Assembly (NCBI RefSeq): GCF_040605635.1 | Contig: NZ_JBEXDG010000001.1 | Span: 248,001-312,000, forward strand | DNA length: 64,000 nucleotides | Direction of reading: 5' to 3' | Origin: Dactylosporangium sp040605635 | Lineage (GTDB): Bacteria; Actinomycetota; Actinomycetes; Mycobacteriales; Micromonosporaceae | Shown here: positions 8,881 through 16,978 of the stretch, in pieces | How positions within the stretch are numbered: position 1 is the first letter of the stretch | Layout: every line of letters begins with the position of its first letter | Position numbers and translations under genes: made by a program | The notes under the pieces: model-generated | Seen by the model: the letters and a program-made list of their open reading frames with translations, nothing else | Databases searched by the model: none | Told to the model about the DNA's origin: nothing

Positions 8881-9731
8881 CCGTCCGCCCGTCCGCCGAA
8901 GCGGGCCGCCCAGGCCTCCTCGCGGGCGACCGTCATGCCGGCCAGCCGCACGAACGGCGGCCCGACCATGTTGCCGTCGAGGACGGCGATCCCGCCGCCG
9001 ACGGCCTCGACCGCCGCCATGACCCGCCGGGCGTGCCGCACGTCGGGGTGCGCCCGCATGGTCCGGTTGATCACGTCGAGCTCGGCCGGGTGCACGGTCG
9101 CCTTGCCGTGGAAGCCGAGCGCGCGGACCCGGGCGCTCTCCTCGGCGAGGACGCCCGCCTCGCCGAGCCGGAAGTTGGCGGTGTCGACGCAGGCCGTGTC
9201 GTGCCGGGCGCACGCGAGGGCCATCGCCTGCCGGGCCGCCAGCATCGGCTCCCAGCCGATCTCCACGCCGAGGGTGGCGGCCAGGTCGGCGGAGCCGAGC
9301 ACCAGGCCGTCGGCCTCCCGGGCGATCGCGTCGGCGGCGGTGACCGCCTCGACGGTCTCGACGGTCACGTAGATCTCCGGGTGCGCGCCGGCCGAGGCGA
9401 GGATCGACCGGTACAGGGCGACCTCCTCGGCGGAGGTCACCATCGTCATCATCACGATCCCGGGTAGCACCGGGCAGTCGGCGAGCATGGCCAGGTCGTG
9501 CACGGCCTCGATGCGGTCGAACTGGTTGACCCGCACGGCGACGTTGCCGGGCCGGGGCGCCTTCTCCAGCGCGGCGCGGCACACCGCCCGGGCGTCGGCC
9601 TTCGCCGCCGGCGGCACCGAGTCCTCCAGGTCGATCAGGTGCACGTCGGCGTCGTACGACCACGCCTTGACGACCCGGTCCAGTGACAGCGCCGGCGTGT
9701 ACAGGATGCTGCGCGGCGGGGCCGGACTCAT
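8877..9731 (-). CDS. CitE/HpcH-family CoA-ester lyase or aldolase
   Basis: 284 residues. ATG 9731 overlaps the preceding stop. A TIM-barrel HpcH/HpaI/CitE protein with HLIDLEDSVPP near residue 31 (acidic Mg ligands), VTVETVEAV and ADLAATLG. Family members cleave or form malyl-CoA, methylmalyl-CoA or citramalyl-CoA. The MaoC hydratase in the same operon is consistent with a hydroxyacyl-CoA intermediate. SbnG in staphyloferrin B is a distant member acting as citrate synthase, so carbon-carbon bond formation is also possible. Confidence 0.8.
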   Translation of the reverse strand: MSPAPPRSILYTPALSLDRVVKAWSYDADVHLIDLEDSVPPAAKADARAVCRAALEKAPRPGNVAVRVNQFDRIEAVHDLAMLADCPVLPGIVMMTMVTSAEEVALYRSILASAGAHPEIYVTVETVEAVTAADAIAREADGLVLGSADLAATLGVEIGWEPMLAARQAMALACARHDTACVDTANFRLGEAGVLAEESARVRALGFHGKATVHPAELDVINRTMRAHPDVRHARRVMAAVEAVGGGIAVLDGNMVGPPFVRLAGMTVAREEAWAARFGGRADG

Positions 9732-10984
9732 GCGTGCACCGCGCCCGCCGGCTGGGCGCCCGCCGGCTGGGCGCCGGCCTCGACGAGCACCGCGCACAGC
9801 CGGGTGATCTGCTCCTCGGTCTGGCCGGCGCGCAGCATCACCCGCAGCCCCGCGCTGCCGCGGGCGACGATCGGGAAGAACACCGGCGAGGTGTAGAAGC
9901 CGGCCCGGAACACCCGCTGCGCCGCGTCGATGACCACGTCGTCGCCGACCGGGACCACCCGGATCGGGTACGAGCTGCCGGCCTGCCCGGTGGCCAGCAA
10001 CGAGTCGAACAGCGCGATGTTGGCCCGCAGCCGCCCCTGCAGCTCGGTGAGCTCCGCGGTGCGGTGGATCTCGGCGGAGGCGAGCGCGGCCCCGACGGCG
10101 GCGGCGTTCATCTTCTGCGAGTAGCCGAGCGGCCCGGCGAACCGCTCGATGAGCCGCCGCGTCGCGTGCGGGAAGCCGTTGAGCAGGATCGCCGTGCCGC
10201 CCGCCCCGAAGCCCTTGCTGAGCGTGGCGACGGTGATGGTCCGGTCGTCCAGCGCCGGGGTGTGCGAGCGGACGTAGCCGAGGCCACGCTCGCCGTACGC
10301 CGACAGCGAGTGCGAGTCGTCGTAGAAGACCAGGAGGTTGTACCTGTCCTGCAACGCCGCCAGCTCCTCGACCGGCGCGTAGCCGCCGAGGCTGTCGGAG
10401 CCGTCCACGACGTAGCAGACCCGCTCGTACGTGCGGCACTGGTCCTCGAGGAAGTCCAGGTCGTGGTGGCGGCAGGTGACGACCTCGGTCTCGTCGGCGC
10501 AGGACGGCTTCGCGTTGGCCATCGACACGTGCGCGTTCTTGTCGAAGACCATCAGCGGCCGGGTGCCGTTGCCGAGGTGCCCGGACGCGATCAGCGGCAG
10601 CAGGCCGGTGCTCGCCGCGGCGGTGGAGATAGCGCTGATCACCGTCGCGCCGAACAGCTCGCCGAGGGACTCCTCCAGCTCCAGCAGCACCGGCGTCTGC
10701 ACACGGGTCCGCGGGATGCAGTGATCGAGGACCCCGAAGCGGCGCAGCGCGTCGACCGCCCCGTCGATGACCTTCGGGTGGGTGTCGAGGTCCAGGTAGG
10801 AGCAGACGGTGAAGTTGACGAACTCGTGGCCGTCGGCCATGTGGAAGACCCCGTCGTGCAGGTCGCCCACGATGCCCGCCACGCCGTGCTCCTCGGAGGC
10901 GTTCCAGAAGACGTTGCCGACCCCGATGAGCTTGTCGTTGTTGCGGTACCGGTGCGTCGGCGTGATCCGCTTGCGGTCGCTCAT
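9728..10984 (-). CDS. Alpha-oxoamine synthase (PLP-dependent, KBL/BioF-like)
   Basis: 418 residues. ATG 10984 overlaps the stop of a short frame upstream. Fold-type I PLP enzyme: DDSHSLSAYGERGLG (Asp222 and His225 contact PLP) and Schiff-base Lys257 in TLSKGFGAGG. Known family members condense an amino acid with an acyl-CoA with loss of CO2 (BioF, ALA synthase, KBL, CqsA). It could make an alpha-aminoketone core from an acyl-CoA supplied by the MaoC/CitE pair. The N-terminus MSDRKRI resembles the 18-residue ORF start MSQRKRV. The C-terminus carries a short GAQPA duplication. Confidence 0.85.
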   Translation of the reverse strand: MSDRKRITPTHRYRNNDKLIGVGNVFWNASEEHGVAGIVGDLHDGVFHMADGHEFVNFTVCSYLDLDTHPKVIDGAVDALRRFGVLDHCIPRTRVQTPVLLELEESLGELFGATVISAISTAAASTGLLPLIASGHLGNGTRPLMVFDKNAHVSMANAKPSCADETEVVTCRHHDLDFLEDQCRTYERVCYVVDGSDSLGGYAPVEELAALQDRYNLLVFYDDSHSLSAYGERGLGYVRSHTPALDDRTITVATLSKGFGAGGTAILLNGFPHATRRLIERFAGPLGYSQKMNAAAVGAALASAEIHRTAELTELQGRLRANIALFDSLLATGQAGSSYPIRVVPVGDDVVIDAAQRVFRAGFYTSPVFFPIVARGSAGLRVMLRAGQTEEQITRLCAVLVEAGAQPAGAQPAGAVHA

Positions 10985-11066
10985 CCCGCCACCTCCGCTG
11001 CGCTCCGGCGTCGGGCTGAGCCCAACCTGTCACATGACGAGCGGCCCGAGCCGCTCCGCTGGCCGC

Positions 11067-11123
11067 TCATCCGGCGTTCACCTCGGTCGGCTTGTAGCTG
11101 TACACGCGTTTGCGCTGGCTCAT
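11067..11123 (-). CDS. 18-residue mini-ORF duplicating the cupin C-terminus (candidate scaffold or precursor peptide)
   Basis: Reads MSQRKRVYSYKPTEVNAG and stops. Its last 12 residues equal the last 12 of the cupin oxygenase immediately upstream. The ATG overlaps the cupin stop as ATGA. It lies in a 53-bp-period tandem duplication. Over the 12 shared codons the copies differ at two bases, both synonymous third positions (Lys AAA/AAG, Ala GCG/GCC). That would fit selection for the peptide, but two changes are weak evidence and a simple duplication scar is the alternative. Its neighbours are ATP-grasp and oxygenase genes. Confidence 0.4.
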   Translation of the reverse strand: MSQRKRVYSYKPTEVNAG

Positions 11124-11160
11124 CCCGCGTTCACCTCGGTCGGTTTGTAGCTGTACACGC
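11067..11160 (-). repeat. Tandem direct repeat, 53-bp period, spanning the cupin stop and mini-ORF stop
   Basis: Copies at 11067-11107 and 11120-11160 match at 39 of 41 bases. Each contains the codons for VYSYKPTEVNAG and an ATGA start/stop overlap. A degenerate third junction (GAGGTGGCGGGATGAGC on the coding strand, ending at 10981) precedes the oxoamine synthase start. So the cupin-synthase junction was probably duplicated. Confidence 0.85.
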
Positions 11161-11971
11161 CGCGGGCCTTGCGGTAGGCGTACGTGTAGAGGGCGACGCC
11201 GAGCACGTGCGGCCGGCGCAGGATCTTCTTCGACGTGAGCCAGAAGTTGACGTTGATGTTCATGTCGTCCAGCGACTCGGCCTGGTGCCACCAGCCCAGC
11301 GGCAGGTAGAGCATGTGCCCCGGCTCGAGCGTGAAGTCGCGCCGCTCGGCGAGCTTCGGCGCCACCTTCGGGAAGCGGGTGAGGTCGGCGTTGGCGAGGT
11401 CGAACACGTGCGACTTGTCGCCGAGCCCGCGCAGCGTCGAGCGCGGGTAGTACGCGCGGGAGCCGGGCGGGGCGATGACGAAGCGCTTGCGCCCCTCGAG
11501 CGCGATGTTGAAGTTCTCGAACTCGTCGAAGTGGTTCTTCGTGAACACGCCCTTGTGACTGATCCACAGGTTGGCCGCGTACAGCGATGAGCCGTAGCCG
11601 AAGAAGTCCTTCGCGTCGAAGCCGATGACGGCGTTGACGTCGGCGGGGCTGTTGCGGATGTTCGACACCACCCGGTGCCAGGTACCCGGCGTGTGCAGCA
11701 GGGTCTCGTCGGCGAAGAAGTCACTCAGCCGGATGTCGCGGGTGCTCCAGCGGCCCGGGTGCTGCTTGTCGTCGGGCTCGCTGAACAGCGTGACGGTCAG
11801 GTCGGCGAGGCGGGCCGCCACCCCGTCGCGGCCGAGGCCCTGCACGTCGGGGGGCAGGGCGACCACCACGGGGACGTCGGCCTTGAACAGGCCGCCCGGA
11901 CCGAGCGCGCGGAACTCGTCGAACGACATGCGGGCCACCGGCACACCGGCCGACGGTTGCGGGACTGCCAT
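11120..11971 (-). CDS. JmjC-like cupin_8 oxygenase
   Basis: 283 residues from ATG 11971, which has GAGGAG 7 bp upstream. ATG 11986, overlapping the aldolase stop, would add five residues. Cupin_8/JmjC fold with the Fe(II) facial triad H147-F-D149 in TKNHFDEFENF and distal His229 in LGWWHQAES; EGRKRFVIAPP fits the 2-oxoglutarate-binding strand. It likely hydroxylates an amino-acid side chain or peptide. The C-terminal tail YRKARGVYSYKPTEVNAG extends beyond the barrel and its end is repeated as the adjacent mini-ORF. This suggests the tail may be a self-substrate or docking sequence (inference). Confidence 0.8.
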   Translation of the reverse strand: MAVPQPSAGVPVARMSFDEFRALGPGGLFKADVPVVVALPPDVQGLGRDGVAARLADLTVTLFSEPDDKQHPGRWSTRDIRLSDFFADETLLHTPGTWHRVVSNIRNSPADVNAVIGFDAKDFFGYGSSLYAANLWISHKGVFTKNHFDEFENFNIALEGRKRFVIAPPGSRAYYPRSTLRGLGDKSHVFDLANADLTRFPKVAPKLAERRDFTLEPGHMLYLPLGWWHQAESLDDMNINVNFWLTSKKILRRPHVLGVALYTYAYRKARGVYSYKPTEVNAG

Positions 11972-11982
11972 GTGCGTGCTCC

Positions 11983-12999
11983 TCATCTGGATTCCTTGAG
12001 TTGCGCCACCACGTCGACGATGAGGTCCTCCTGGCCGGCGACCGCCTGCCGGCGGCCGAGCTCGAAGAAGACGTCGCGCGGGTCGACGCCGGCCGGGCCG
12101 GCGAGCTCCAGGACGCGGTGCTTGAACCCGGAGAACACCCCGGCCAGGCCGCTGACGATGCTCATCGGTGTCGGCACCGGCGCCGACGGCACCAGCTCGC
12201 GCTCGGCGACGTCCGCCGCGTCGAGCAGGCCGTAGAGGTCGATCCCGGTGTCGAAGCCGCAGCGCTCCAGCACCGGCACCACGACCTCGAGCTGGGTGTT
12301 GCCGGCGCCGGCGCCGAAGCCCCGGGCGCAGGCGTCGATGATCCCGGCACCCGCCTGCGCCGCGGCCAGGGAGTTGGCGACCGCCATGCCCAGGTTGTTG
12401 TGCCCGTGGAAGATGACCGGCCGCCCGCCGGTGGCCGCGCCGATCGCCGTGATCCGGGCGGTGACGTCGGCGGGCAGCAGGTGACCCGCGGAGTCCATGA
12501 TCCCGACGGCCTGCGCGCCGTAGCCGGCGGCCTGTCCGGCGTGCTCGGCGAGCTCCTCCGGGCTCGCGAGGTGGCTCATCATCAGCACGCACTGCGCCTC
12601 GACACCGGCGTCGCGCAGCACCCCCAGGTGCCGCTCGGCGAGGGACGACTCGGTGGCGTGCACGCCGATCCGCACGATGTCGACGCCGTGCGCGACGGCG
12701 CGCCGCAGGTCCGTGGAGCTGCCCCAGCCGGGCAGCATGAACGCGGCCAGCCGGCTGTGCCGCAGCGCCGCCCGCGTGGTCGCGAGCATCTCGTCGTCGC
12801 TGACGGCGGCCATGCCGACCTGCAGCGACGAGGCGCCCAGGCCGTTGCCGTGGCCGACCTCGACGACCGGGATCCGGGCCGCGTCGGCCGCCTCCGCGTA
12901 GCGGCGCAGCGCGGTCGCGCCGAGCTGGTGGCGCACGGCGTGCTGGCCGTCGCGCAGGGTCGCGTCGTAGATCACCACCCCGGTCTTCGGGCCGGTCAC
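11983..12999 (-). CDS. 4-hydroxy-2-oxovalerate aldolase-type enzyme (DmpG/MhpE/NikB-like)
   Basis: 338 residues from GTG 12999, overlapping the dehydrogenase stop. DRE-TIM barrel: YDATLRDGQH (11-20) carries catalytic Arg and metal Asp, and FHGHNNLG holds metal ligands His198 and His200. A C-terminal communication domain follows (VPVLERCGFDTGIDLYGLLDAAD). The enzyme joins or cleaves an aldehyde and a 2-oxoacid. It pairs, as usual, with the acylating aldehyde dehydrogenase next door. In nikkomycin synthesis the NikA/NikB pair reduces an aryl-CoA and aldol-couples it to 2-oxobutyrate, a plausible precedent. Confidence 0.88.
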   Translation of the reverse strand: MTGPKTGVVIYDATLRDGQHAVRHQLGATALRRYAEAADAARIPVVEVGHGNGLGASSLQVGMAAVSDDEMLATTRAALRHSRLAAFMLPGWGSSTDLRRAVAHGVDIVRIGVHATESSLAERHLGVLRDAGVEAQCVLMMSHLASPEELAEHAGQAAGYGAQAVGIMDSAGHLLPADVTARITAIGAATGGRPVIFHGHNNLGMAVANSLAAAQAGAGIIDACARGFGAGAGNTQLEVVVPVLERCGFDTGIDLYGLLDAADVAERELVPSAPVPTPMSIVSGLAGVFSGFKHRVLELAGPAGVDPRDVFFELGRRQAVAGQEDLIVDVVAQLKESR

Positions 13000-13922
13000 A
13001 GCGCCGCCTCCGACAGGGCGAGCCGGGTCGCGTGCTGCTCGGCGACCATGATCGCGGCGGAGTTGATGAGGTCGAGGTTTCCGGCGTACGGCGGCAGCAC
13101 CTCGCTGCACGCGATGACGTGCAGGGAGATCATCACCCGGTCACCGGTCACGCTCGCCGCGAGGATCTCGTAGCCGGGGGCGAAGCGGCGCACCTCGGCG
13201 GCCGCCGACTCCACGACCTCCCGGACACGCGTGAGGTCGGCGCCCGGGATCAGGGCGTGCACGGCGGTGCGGAACGGTGCCGGCGGCACCGCGGGGCTGA
13301 TGTTGAGGATGGCCTTGACGTCGCTCACGCCGGTGAAGGCGGTGACCGCCTGGCCGGTGGTCGCGACGTATTCGTCGAGGTTGAGCCGGGTCGCGCGCCC
13401 CGCGACGACGCTCGCGACGGTGGAGACGACCTCCAGGTAGGACACCGGGAAGGCCGTGGCGAGGGCGCGTGCGATCGGCACGCCCGCCTGCCCGCCACAG
13501 CTGACCAGGTTGATGTTGCGGCTGCCGCCGGCGTCGAGGCCGGTGACGGCGGGCACGACCATCGCACCGACCTTGCTGGGCGTCAGGTCGACGACGAGGG
13601 AGCCGAGCGGCTCCAGCCGTGGCCAGTGCTCGCGGTGGGCCGCGGCGCTGGTCGCGTCGAACACCACGTCGAACGGGCGGTCGGCGGACAGCACGGCCTC
13701 GATGCCGCCGGCGCTGGTGGGACAGCCGAGGAGCTCGGCGTGCCGCAGGCCGGCCGACTCCGGGTTGCGGCCGGCCACCAGCGCACAGGTCAGTGCGGAT
13801 GACCGGCTGATCTTGCTGACCAGGTCCTGGCCGATGGCGCCGGTGCCGATGACGGCGACGGTCGCCGGTCGGGCGATGGTCGCGACCGTGGGGCGTTCGA
13901 CATCTGGGTTGCAGGTAGTCAT
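12996..13922 (-). CDS. Acylating acetaldehyde dehydrogenase (DmpF/MhpF/NikA-like)
   Basis: 308 residues from ATG 13922, with GAGGA 11 bp upstream. An N-terminal Rossmann domain carries VIGTGAIGQDL (25-34); the catalytic Cys142 sits in NLVSCGGQAG. Normally it converts acetaldehyde and CoA to acetyl-CoA while channelling to the aldolase partner. In a biosynthetic setting it can run in reverse on an acyl-CoA. It is the first confidently assigned gene of the leftward operon. Confidence 0.88.
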   Translation of the reverse strand: MTTCNPDVERPTVATIARPATVAVIGTGAIGQDLVSKISRSSALTCALVAGRNPESAGLRHAELLGCPTSAGGIEAVLSADRPFDVVFDATSAAAHREHWPRLEPLGSLVVDLTPSKVGAMVVPAVTGLDAGGSRNINLVSCGGQAGVPIARALATAFPVSYLEVVSTVASVVAGRATRLNLDEYVATTGQAVTAFTGVSDVKAILNISPAVPPAPFRTAVHALIPGADLTRVREVVESAAAEVRRFAPGYEILAASVTGDRVMISLHVIACSEVLPPYAGNLDLINSAAIMVAEQHATRLALSEAAL

Positions 13923-13972
13923 GAACGTGGTTGTCCTCACCCTTGATGGACGCGTCAGGTCGCCGAGCGTCC

Positions 13973-14170
13973 TCAGGGCGGACTCCGGTGGGTGCAAACG
14001 GCGACGGTGACCTCGGGCCGCGCGGCGAAGGCCGCGGATCGGAGCTGCGGCACGAGGTCGATTGACAGACGGATTTCGATGGACCCGGGGTGTTGCGGAC
14101 AACCATAAAACCCAGAACCGGGGACGACAACGCGGGTATCCGACAGTTCGAGGATGTATGGGTTGATCAC
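13973..14170 (-). CDS. Possible 65-residue leader ORF of the biosynthetic operon
   Basis: From a GTG at 14170 the frame encodes 65 residues, including SDTRVVVPGSGFYGCPQHPG, IEIRLSIDLVPQLRSA and a C-terminal TVAVCTHRSPP. It stops 50 bp before the dehydrogenase ATG, on the same strand. Composition is protein-like and GC3 rises in its second half. No clear ribosome-binding site is present, so leaderless translation or no translation are both possible. It could be a regulatory leader peptide, a precursor peptide, or chance. Confidence 0.35.
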   Translation of the reverse strand: MINPYILELSDTRVVVPGSGFYGCPQHPGSIEIRLSIDLVPQLRSAAFAARPEVTVAVCTHRSPP

Positions 14171-14243
14171 TAGACTGTCGCCACGACATTCAAGGTAGTC
14201 TCTCGACCGAGTCGCCGTTCAGTGCCGGAGCGCGGGGGGTGGG
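14171..14243. promoter_or_regulatory. Divergent promoter region of the biosynthetic cluster
   Basis: This short segment separates the leftward operon from the rightward exporter/ligase pair and must hold both promoters. TGTCGCCACGACA at 14177-14189 is a small inverted repeat that could bind a regulator. The segment is lower in GC than its surroundings. No regulator gene lies inside the cluster. Confidence 0.4.
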
Positions 14244-15488
14244 ATGGTCGCGACCGAGAAACGGCCGCGCCTCGGCCGTGACTTCACCCGACTCTGGCTG
14301 GCCACCGCGATCTCCTCGATCGGCGACGGCGTCACGATCGCCGCCGCGCCGCTGCTGGCGACCCGGCTCACCGACGACCCCCGGCTGATCGGCGCGACCT
14401 CGGTCGCCTTCACCCTGCCGTTCGTGCTGTTCGGCCTGCCCGCCGGCATGCTGGTCGACCGGCTCGACATCCGCCGCACGATAGTATTGATCGACTACGT
14501 CCGGGCCGTCGTGCTCGCCGTGCTCACCGCCGCGGTCCTCGGCGGCTGGGGCGGGCTGCCGCTGCTGTACGTGGCGATGTTCGTCCTCGGCACCGGCGAC
14601 GTCTTCTGCCGCAACGCCGAGCAGGTGCTGGTCCCGTTCATCGCGGAGAAGCCGGTGCTCGCCACCGCCAACGCCCGCATCATGGGCGTGCAGGAGGCCG
14701 GCGCCGGATTCGTCGGCCCGCTGCTCGGCGCCCTGCTGTTCGGCGCGGCGGCCGCGTTGCCGTTCGGCGTCGACGCGGTCAGCTTCGTGGTCTCGGCGAC
14801 CCTGGTCGCGGGCATCCGCGGTGTCCGTACATCGGCCGCCGCCGGAGCCGGGGAGCCACCCGCCGCCGGGATGTGGGCCGAGATGATCGCCGGGGCACGC
14901 TGGCTGTGGCGGCACAGTCTGCTGCGCGGCCTCGCCCTGCTCTCCTGCCTGATCAATCTGGCCGGCAACGCGATGCTCGCCGTGCTGGTCATCCACAGCA
15001 CGAAGGTGCTGCACCTGAGCTCGTTCGGCTTCGGCGTGGTGCTCGCCTGCCAGGCCGCGGGCGCGGTCCTCGCCTCCCGTGTCGCGCCCGCCCTGCACCG
15101 CCGGCTCGGCCGGGAGGGCGCGCTGATCGCCACGGCCCTGCTGCTCGTCGGCAGCGAGACGGTCCTGGCCGCGGTCCCGTCGCCGTATGCGGCCGGCCTC
15201 GCGCTGGCCCTGTTCGCCTGCGGCACCGTCACCTGGAACGTCGTGGTGGTGGTCCTGCGTCAGACCCTGGTGCCCCAGCACCTGCTCGGGCGGGTCAACG
15301 GCGTGTACCGGCTGATCTCCTGGGGCGGGCTGCCGATCGGCGCCGCGGCCGGTGGCTTCGGCGCCGCCTACGCGGGCACCCGGTCGGTGTTCGGCGCCGG
15401 TGCCGTCGTCATGGCGGGCATCGCGGTCGTCCTGGTGGTGGGCGCGCGCCGGCAGTGGATCAGCCGCGCCGACCCGCAGGCGCAATGA
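14244..15488 (+). CDS. MFS exporter (MFS_3 / EntS-like)
   Basis: 414 residues, about 12 hydrophobic segments. The start ATG 14244 has a G-rich stretch close upstream. RDFTRLWLATAISSIGDG at the N-terminus, and GLPAGMLVDRLDIRRT as the loop 2-3 motif, match the MFS_3 drug/siderophore exporters. Probably exports the cluster product. Its stop overlaps the start of ligase 2 (ATGA), so the two are translationally coupled. Confidence 0.85.
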   Translation: MVATEKRPRLGRDFTRLWLATAISSIGDGVTIAAAPLLATRLTDDPRLIGATSVAFTLPFVLFGLPAGMLVDRLDIRRTIVLIDYVRAVVLAVLTAAVLGGWGGLPLLYVAMFVLGTGDVFCRNAEQVLVPFIAEKPVLATANARIMGVQEAGAGFVGPLLGALLFGAAAALPFGVDAVSFVVSATLVAGIRGVRTSAAAGAGEPPAAGMWAEMIAGARWLWRHSLLRGLALLSCLINLAGNAMLAVLVIHSTKVLHLSSFGFGVVLACQAAGAVLASRVAPALHRRLGREGALIATALLLVGSETVLAAVPSPYAAGLALALFACGTVTWNVVVVVLRQTLVPQHLLGRVNGVYRLISWGGLPIGAAAGGFGAAYAGTRSVFGAGAVVMAGIAVVLVVGARRQWISRADPQAQ

Positions 15489-16843
15489 GCCGGTCCCCGC
15501 TCGCGAGCGCCTACGCCGCGGTGCTCGCGTCGCCCGACCGGCCGCCCGGGCATCCGGCGCAGGCGGCCCGCGACGACGCCGAGCTCACCATGACCTACCA
15601 GGACCGGTTCCTGCCCGCGCCGGCGTTCCTCGGCGACGACGAGCGCCGATCGGTCGTCACCGACCTGCGCACCGTCTACGACCTGCTCCGGTCCCTGCCC
15701 GACCGGCTGTTCGGAGGGGACGTCGCCGCCCTGGCCCGGGCGGTCGGCATGGACGCGGGGCAGACCGCGCTCATCTCGCGCAGCGCCCGCACCGGACCGC
15801 TGCTCCCGCTCGGCCGGGCCGACCTCCACCACGACGGCGAGGGCTTCCGGCTGCTCGAGTTCAACCTGACCAGCGCGCTGGGCGGCTACCAGAACCCTGA
15901 GCTCAACCGGGCGATGCTGCGGTACCGGCCGCTGCACGACTTCGTGGAACTGCACGGGCTGCGCTTCCGGGACACCGTGCGGTGCATGGCGCTCGGCCTG
16001 CTCGCCGAGACGCTTCCCGCCGGCCGGCCGCCGCTCGTCGTCGTCACCGACACGACGCCCAACTTCGCGATCGTCGGCAAGGCTCTCGCCATTCTCGCCA
16101 GACTGCTCACCGGGCACGGCGTCGAGGCGGTCGCCTGCGACCTCGGCCGGCTGCGGCACGAGCGGGGCCGGGTGAGCGTCGACGGCCGGACGGTCGACGT
16201 CGTCCTGCGCTACTTCCTGGTCGAGGACCTCACCGACCCGGTGGCGGCGGCGCAGATCGAGGCGCTGCTGGCCGCGGTGGAAGCGGGCCGGGTGGGGCTC
16301 TGCAGCCGGCTCGACTCGGACCTCTACGGCAGCAAGGGCGCGCTCGCCATGCTGTCCGACGACCGGCACCGGGACAGTTTCGACGCCGCGGAACGCGCGT
16401 GCATCGACCGGTTCCTGCCGTGGACCCGGCCCGTGCTCCCGGTCGTCCGCGACCCCGGCGGCACCGAGGTCGACCTGCTCGCCTACGCCCGGTCGGCCAG
16501 GACCGAGCTGATCCTCAAGCCGACGCTGCTGCACGGCGGCAACGGCATCGTGGCCGGCTGGCGCGCGGACGACGCCTCGTGGGAGCGGCAGGTGACGGCG
16601 GCGATGTCCGGCCCGTACGTGCTGCAGCAGCGGGTCCGCCCGATGGCCGAGCCCATCGGCGAGCTCACCGACGGTCGGCCGCGGGACGAGTTCCTCAACT
16701 GGGGGATCTACCTCGGCGACCGCGACACCATCGGCGAGGACGGCTACGCCGGTGGGTTCATCCGCGGCAGTGCCGATCCGGACGCGGGCGTGGTCAGCAT
16801 GGCCGGCGGCGCGAGCGTCGGCTGCGTCTTCTACGCCGGCTGA
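15485..16843 (+). CDS. ATP-grasp ligase 2, paralogue of ligase 1
   Basis: 452 residues. Blocks matching ligase 1: LEFNLTSALGG (124-134), FLPWTR (310-315), LILKPTLLHGGNG (342-354). The N-terminal half and the region between the blocks differ strongly from ligase 1, so the paralogues likely act on different acyl or amine partners. Known members of this fold activate a carboxylate through an acyl phosphate. Coupling to the exporter suggests it acts late or confers the final amide bond. Confidence 0.75.
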   Translation: MSRSPLASAYAAVLASPDRPPGHPAQAARDDAELTMTYQDRFLPAPAFLGDDERRSVVTDLRTVYDLLRSLPDRLFGGDVAALARAVGMDAGQTALISRSARTGPLLPLGRADLHHDGEGFRLLEFNLTSALGGYQNPELNRAMLRYRPLHDFVELHGLRFRDTVRCMALGLLAETLPAGRPPLVVVTDTTPNFAIVGKALAILARLLTGHGVEAVACDLGRLRHERGRVSVDGRTVDVVLRYFLVEDLTDPVAAAQIEALLAAVEAGRVGLCSRLDSDLYGSKGALAMLSDDRHRDSFDAAERACIDRFLPWTRPVLPVVRDPGGTEVDLLAYARSARTELILKPTLLHGGNGIVAGWRADDASWERQVTAAMSGPYVLQQRVRPMAEPIGELTDGRPRDEFLNWGIYLGDRDTIGEDGYAGGFIRGSADPDAGVVSMAGGASVGCVFYAG

Positions 16844-16978
16844 CATTCCGGACAGTCGATCGAATCTGCGAGACCTTCGTCGATCTTGACCGACCGCGGA
16901 AGGATGTTCGTCGCGCAAGACATTCCGGACCGCCGTGTCCCTGGTCGCCGCGACGGTCGGGTGACGCGCGGCGGTGGG

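Noticed and set aside
10981..11070. 29-codon frame between the mini-ORF and oxoamine synthase, also joined by ATGA
   Set aside because: Its body is generic Arg/Ser/Gly sequence. Only its end resembles the duplicated junction, so it is more likely spacer left by the tandem duplication.
6063..16843. Siderophore cluster of the staphyloferrin B type
   Set aside because: CitE-like and ornithine-cyclodeaminase-like genes recall SbnG and SbnB, but SbnA and IucA/IucC-type synthetases are absent.
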